A stretch of 27,672 nucleotides of DNA from Sphaeroforma arctica JP610 (Eukaryota; Opisthokonta; Ichthyosporea; Ichthyophonida): positions 102,828-130,499 of the forward strand of contig NW_014040475.1 in NCBI RefSeq assembly GCF_001186125.1, read 5' to 3'. The translations under genes were made by a program, and so were the position numbers. The notes below the pieces were generated by a model. The model searched no databases. It had not been told where the DNA came from and was given only the letters and a program-made list of their open reading frames with translations. Shown here piece by piece: positions 23,991-27,672 of the stretch. How positions within the stretch are numbered: position 1 is the first letter of the stretch; each line of letters begins with the position of its first letter.

Positions 23991-24980
23991 TTCGACCACA
24001 GTTAATTCTCTTTTTAAAAAAGGTACAAGTTTTTTTTTAGTTCTCGAAGAGTCGAAGATCAATTGAATACTTTTTGCTTCTGTTTTGTTTAAAAAAAAAC
24101 TAATATTGTATCATGCAGTTTCATACACAAAAATGTCTTATTTATTTTAACAAAATACAGTAAATATTTACATATTTTGGTTTCGTTTGTTTTTTTAAAA
24201 CAAACTGGTGTACCATACTTAGACAGTATTTATGTACTATGTACTATGTATTTATGTCCATGTGGTATGAACATATATAAATAACTTTTTTTTGTTATAG
24301 AAATTTATATAAAATACATGTTTTTAAATTTTTCTGTTGTTTATGTCGAAGAAAATACGAGAGGAAATAAACGTATTTGTTTTTGTTTTGTTTTAAATAA
24401 AAATACAAAAAAAACAATAAACTATACTTTGTATTTACTCATTATCGCATTTTCTTATTTTTAAATTTCATAAGCCCCCTGTGAAATGAAAACACGATCA
24501 TTTTTGATTTTTCCTGAATTTTATCGTACGAGCTTGCCGTGTTTGATACATAAAAATTTACAATTGGGAATTGAGAACCCTTCGTGTCGCAGGATTCTTT
24601 TGGAAAATGTAGCTTGGTTTACTTGAGGAAATATATTTTTTAAAACAAACCAATTTTCAGATGAACATGTGTTTTGTGTGTATTTTATTTTTATAAAAAG
24701 CACTCGGTTTAACAATTTGGGCAGTGGTATGATGCGTAGAAATCTAATTTTGTTTTCAAAATAAAACAAAGTGTATGAAATTATGAATAGCTAACCTTAG
24801 GGACGAATTCCCGAATTTCGATTCCCCCCGTAGTGAGCGTAGCTCGTACATAAACGTATTGAATTCTGAATGAATGTGGGAGGAGCAAGAGGACGCAAAT
24901 TCCAAATTCCAAATTCTAGGATTCCCGACTTCAGAAGTTCAGACTTCAGTCTTCAAGGGCTTGTCCCGGCCTAATATTGA

Positions 24981-25140
24981 GTTGTCAGTTGTCAGTTGTC
25001 AGTGAATTGATTTGTGACTGTGAGTCTGTGTCAGTGTGACTAATACGACTATGTATTTACAATAGTCTGAGAGTTAAAAACTGTGCTGAGAGGGACTGGG
25101 AGTGCGAGTGTGAGACTGTGACTGTGAGTCCTGTGAGAGT
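24981..25140. repeat. GTTGTCA triplet repeat and GTGACTGTGAGTC patch
   Basis: GTTGTCA occurs three times in tandem at 24981-25001. GTGACTGTGAGTC occurs near 25014 and again near 25118. The patch is composed of TGTGA/GAGTG words and is GC-richer than its surroundings. Confidence 0.6.
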
Positions 25141-25197
25141 TGACTCAGTTTGTCGAGGTATTTTTTATTGGGGTTTTTTTTAGATACGTAAAAGTGC

Positions 25198-25245
25198 ATA
25201 GCCTTCTGAAAATCGAATATTTTTTTAAAATAGAAGAAGGCTATG
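25198..25245. repeat. 11-bp stem inverted repeat CATAGCCTTCT
   Basis: CATAGCCTTCT (25198-25208) pairs with AGAAGGCTATG (25235-25245). The same motif recurs as CATAGCCTTCTGAAAAT at about 25302 and inverted at 25721-25731, with a weaker match near 27348. It may be a fragment of a dispersed repeat. Confidence 0.6.
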
Positions 25246-25408
25246 AAAAGTGCCATACAAAAACAGATTTTGATATGTATCAGTTGATCCAGTTCATATT
25301 CCATAGCCTTCTGAAAATAGAACATCAGAAAGCTAAATATGTATGAACAGTTAGTTTTTTTTTAATCAAAATAATACATGTGTACAGTCATAGACTCATA
25401 GACTCATT

Positions 25409-25997
25409 GACTTTGTCTATACGACACCTGTCACTAACGTGCCTAAAGTCGCATCCGGTCCATTCGCAAAGGTAGGGTCGATATTTATGGGCCCACGTAA
25501 GGCGACTTTGACCAAGTACCGAACTATTAAGCGTGTACACTTGCAAAAAAAATCTTACAACAGTCCAAGTATTAGTTTTCGGTACCTATTCACGCCTCAG
25601 ACTAGAGAGAGCCAAAGTTCTGTTTTGAACCTGTGAGCGTTGAATTCGTGGATCCATACTTCTGAAAATTATTCATAAAAAAATATCGTTTCATAGATTA
25701 TACAAGAAATTTTTTTTAAAAGAAGGCTATGTAAAATATGACCGTTTGGTTTGCACAATAGCAACTGTAGTTCAACAATGTTGAATTTTAAATTTGGTTT
25801 TGTCCCGTTCTGTTGTAAATTTCAGATCCAAGGGATTTTGTCCTGTTCTGTGATTTCATTTAACCGCAATTTGTTTTTAAAAACATAATAATTTCAGAAC
25901 AAAATTCCCTCGGTTCATACACATAGGAATACTAGGGCTCGGGCGTTAATAGTTTAATATAGCGGCGGGTCACGGGTGTCGTCGTATAGACAAAGTC
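25409..25997. repeat. Pair of ~20-bp inverted repeats, possible MITE
   Basis: GACTTTGTCTATACGACACC (25409-25428) is matched on the other strand at 25975-25997, where the arm carries three extra bases. The enclosed 0.6 kb has a 65-codon open frame with no recognised domain. A non-autonomous DNA element is possible, but no clear target-site duplication was seen. Confidence 0.35.
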
Positions 25998-26214
25998 TAT
26001 ACATATTTATTCATAGTAGAAGAAATCACGGGTAGAGAGAGCTCTGGATAGAGACTTTATTTTTAGTCTCTGGTGAACAATATGAAGTAATAAATCTACG
26101 ATTTCCGCTAACTCATAAATGTCATACATAATAGAGGTCAGAAGCCAGAAGTCCGGAAGCCGGAAGGCCGTGAAAAAACGCCCTTTATTTATTTATTTAT
26201 GTACAGAAGGGGAA

Positions 26215-27035
26215 GCGCTAATTGGAAATTGAGAAACCGATGATAATCCGGGTGCTTTGTACTAAAAACAATTGGGTCAAATTGGATTTTTGGACATAAA
26301 TGTTCAGGGTAAATATATGGTTCAGATTGGAATCTAGGATCTTTTGGATAACTCCATAGGTATGCCAAAAAACCGCATGCAAATTGCAAAACAAAAATCA
26401 TAGTTGGAAATCTTGAAACCACCATATTAATACATACCTGATTTTCTTATCAACACAGTATACACATAGGTATGCCAAAAAAACTGCATGCAAATTGCAA
26501 AATAATAATCATAGTTGGAAATCTTGAAACCACCATATTAATACATTCCTGATTTTCTTATCAGCACAGTATACACTATACAGCCCTTGTTATAATAATA
26601 AAAGACCCAAAAAGGGTGATTTTGACCAGTTAGTTTTTTTTCAGTACAAAGTACCCGGATAAGGATTTCCAATTTTCCAGTTTATTTAGCGCATCCTCTT
26701 CATAAATCTCATATTGTATATATTTTATATATAAAAATGATTTTTTTTTTAAATTATTTTGTATGTACGGTGTAGTACTGTACATAAATTCAATTATTAT
26801 TATTTATATATATACATTTTTTTTAAATCAATTGGTAAAAAAAATCTGGTTCAAAATACGAATTTTTGAGCTTGCCCTTCGTTTGTCGGTACATATAGTC
26901 ATATTTATACCTCTGGTGGCGTAGGTCTCGTATATATATGGAGTCGTCCAAAAGATCTTAGATACCAATTTGAACCATATATTTACACAGAATATTTTTA
27001 TTTAAAAACTCAATTTGATCCAGTTCAGCAAATAC
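26215..27035. repeat. Inverted pairs of a dispersed AT-rich repeat
   Basis: About 26262-26355 matches about 26940-27035 in reverse complement (shared words GATC(T/C)TAGAT(A/T)CCAAT and GAACCATATATTTA). About 26220-26265 matches about 26640-26685 in reverse complement (AGTACAAAG(T/C)ACCCGGAT). The order of arms is not that of one simple palindrome. Confidence 0.6.
26355..26574. repeat. 110-bp tandem duplication
   Basis: Two adjacent copies, 26355-26464 and 26465-26574, each start CATAGGTATGCCAAAAAA and include GCATGCAAATTGCAAAA and TAGTTGGAAATCTTGAAACC. They differ at only a few bases, so the duplication is recent. Confidence 0.95.
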
Positions 27036-27216
27036 AGAGCAAACAATATTCCATTAATTTTCTTAATTTCCGATTTGTTCCGGCCCCTCCATGTCTTTGA
27101 CCCTCTCTAGTAGTAGATGAAGAAATAGAACTAAATAAAATATAGGAGATCGAGGCCATCAAGATGCCCATGGCCCCAACCCCAATATACAACAACAAAA
27201 ATGTGTTCTCTCATCT

Positions 27217-27326
27217 GTGACAGTCATCACTCATCACTCATTGGCAGTCTGCAGTTGAGCAGTTATGCACTCTGCACTCTGCACTGAGACTGCAGTGATG
27301 CAGTCTGCACTCTACAGTCATCACTT
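27217..27326. repeat. Degenerate GCACTCT / CAGTCATCACT cluster
   Basis: CAGTCATCACT occurs near 27220 and 27314, with GCAGTCTGCA and TGCACTCTGCACTC between them. The block is a short simple-sequence island in AT-rich spacer. Confidence 0.6.
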
Positions 27327-27424
27327 TGTGAAACATTAAAAATACAAAGCCTTCGTTTGAAAATTGAACATCAAATCATGCTGTGATATCTTCTTTTTAT
27401 TAAACTATGTAAATAAAATTAAAG

Positions 27425-27672
27425 CGTATCCGCATAATTCTCAGCAATTCTAATCCAAGAACTTCAAGCATAGCCTCATATGACATCATAAAGTACTTGC
27501 AATTCGTCTTGGCGACCGGAGTGTCTGTCTTTAAGGTCATATCTGCAGCCTGTACAGCAACCAGCTTTGAACTTACTGGCGTTGCGACTGAAACGCGTCT
27601 GTGCGACTCTACCTACGTGGGCGCAACTTGCAACGCGTAGACAGATCCTCAACCGGACTACAATCTGTGTGT
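27425..27672 (+). pseudogene. Diverged 5' copy of the 21893-23809 surface-protein gene
   Basis: From about 27472 to the window end the plus strand matches the start of the minus-strand gene with roughly 17 differences in about 205 bp; weaker similarity reaches back to about 27425. The initiator ATG reads ATA (27488-27490), the first EGF-type Cys is Arg, and the Gln after CNA is a TAG stop. The signal-peptide region is otherwise kept. Most differences are transitions. The copy is therefore a non-functional fragment unless a new start or another exon exists. It continues past the window. Its head-to-head placement 3.7 kb from the intact gene points to an inverted duplication. Confidence 0.85.

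Larger units (their letters stand above)
23991..27424. other. AT-rich intergenic spacer with scattered repeats
   Basis: This stretch has many poly-T and poly-A runs, a marked drop in GC and only short open frames. It separates the intact minus-strand gene from its head-to-head copy. Named repeats inside it are listed separately. I see no gene, RNA or mobile-element coding domain. Confidence 0.6.

Noticed and set aside
25439-25636. 65-codon open frame inside the inverted-repeat pair
   Set aside because: It has no ATG at its beginning and no recognised motif. It is too short to support as a transposase remnant.
26189-26425. 78-codon minus-strand open frame
   Set aside because: It overlaps a dispersed non-coding repeat and part of the 110-bp tandem duplication.
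23991-27424. Possible old retroelement or virus-like copy in the AT-rich spacer
   Set aside because: No reverse transcriptase, integrase, capsid or terminal-repeat pattern is visible. Only short direct and inverted repeats are present.

Overview
The window is eukaryotic nuclear DNA. The first 20.5 kb hold one plus-strand gene cut into at least 28 short exons by GT-AG introns, and only about a fifth of that span is coding. The introns are packed with TA, GT and longer tandem repeats. The standard genetic code, the animal-type transferrin fold and the dense repeat-laden introns suggest a unicellular holozoan, perhaps an ichthyosporean such as Sphaeroforma. That placement is an inference; nothing in the window proves a species.

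Region 1 (1-20554): a multi-lobe, membrane-anchored transferrin-like protein. I built the exon set by hand from splice sites, reading phase and lobe-to-lobe similarity. The 28 exons join in one open frame of 4008 nt (1335 residues plus stop). The 5' end lies outside the window. The visible product is the C-terminal end of lobe A, a Thr/Ala-rich linker, full lobes B, C and D (about 330-340 residues each, normal for a transferrin lobe), a Ser/Pro-rich stalk, one transmembrane helix and a short cytoplasmic tail. The aspartate iron ligand is kept in B, C and D. The second tyrosine is visible only in B, the histidine only in A, and the carbonate-site Thr/Arg pair is altered in B-D. Several exon edges have been tandemly copied into the neighbouring introns, giving decoy splice sites. 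One copy pair surrounds a 20-N assembly gap.

Region 2 (20555-21892): spacer with a possible poly(A) signal and no gene I can support.

Region 3 (21893-23809, minus strand): an intronless 638-residue secreted surface protein with a signal peptide, one EGF-like signature, a six-arginine tract and a hydrophobic C-terminus that looks like a GPI signal. Its family is not recognised.

Region 4 (23810-27424): AT-rich spacer with short direct and inverted repeats. Region 5 (about 27425-27672, plus strand): a second, roughly 92 per cent identical copy of the start of the region 3 gene in head-to-head orientation. It has lost its start codon and carries an internal stop, so it is a pseudogene fragment running off the window end.

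The two genes converge (plus strand ending at 20554, minus strand ending at 21893) and both encode predicted cell-surface proteins. No tRNA, rRNA, CRISPR array or intact mobile element was seen.
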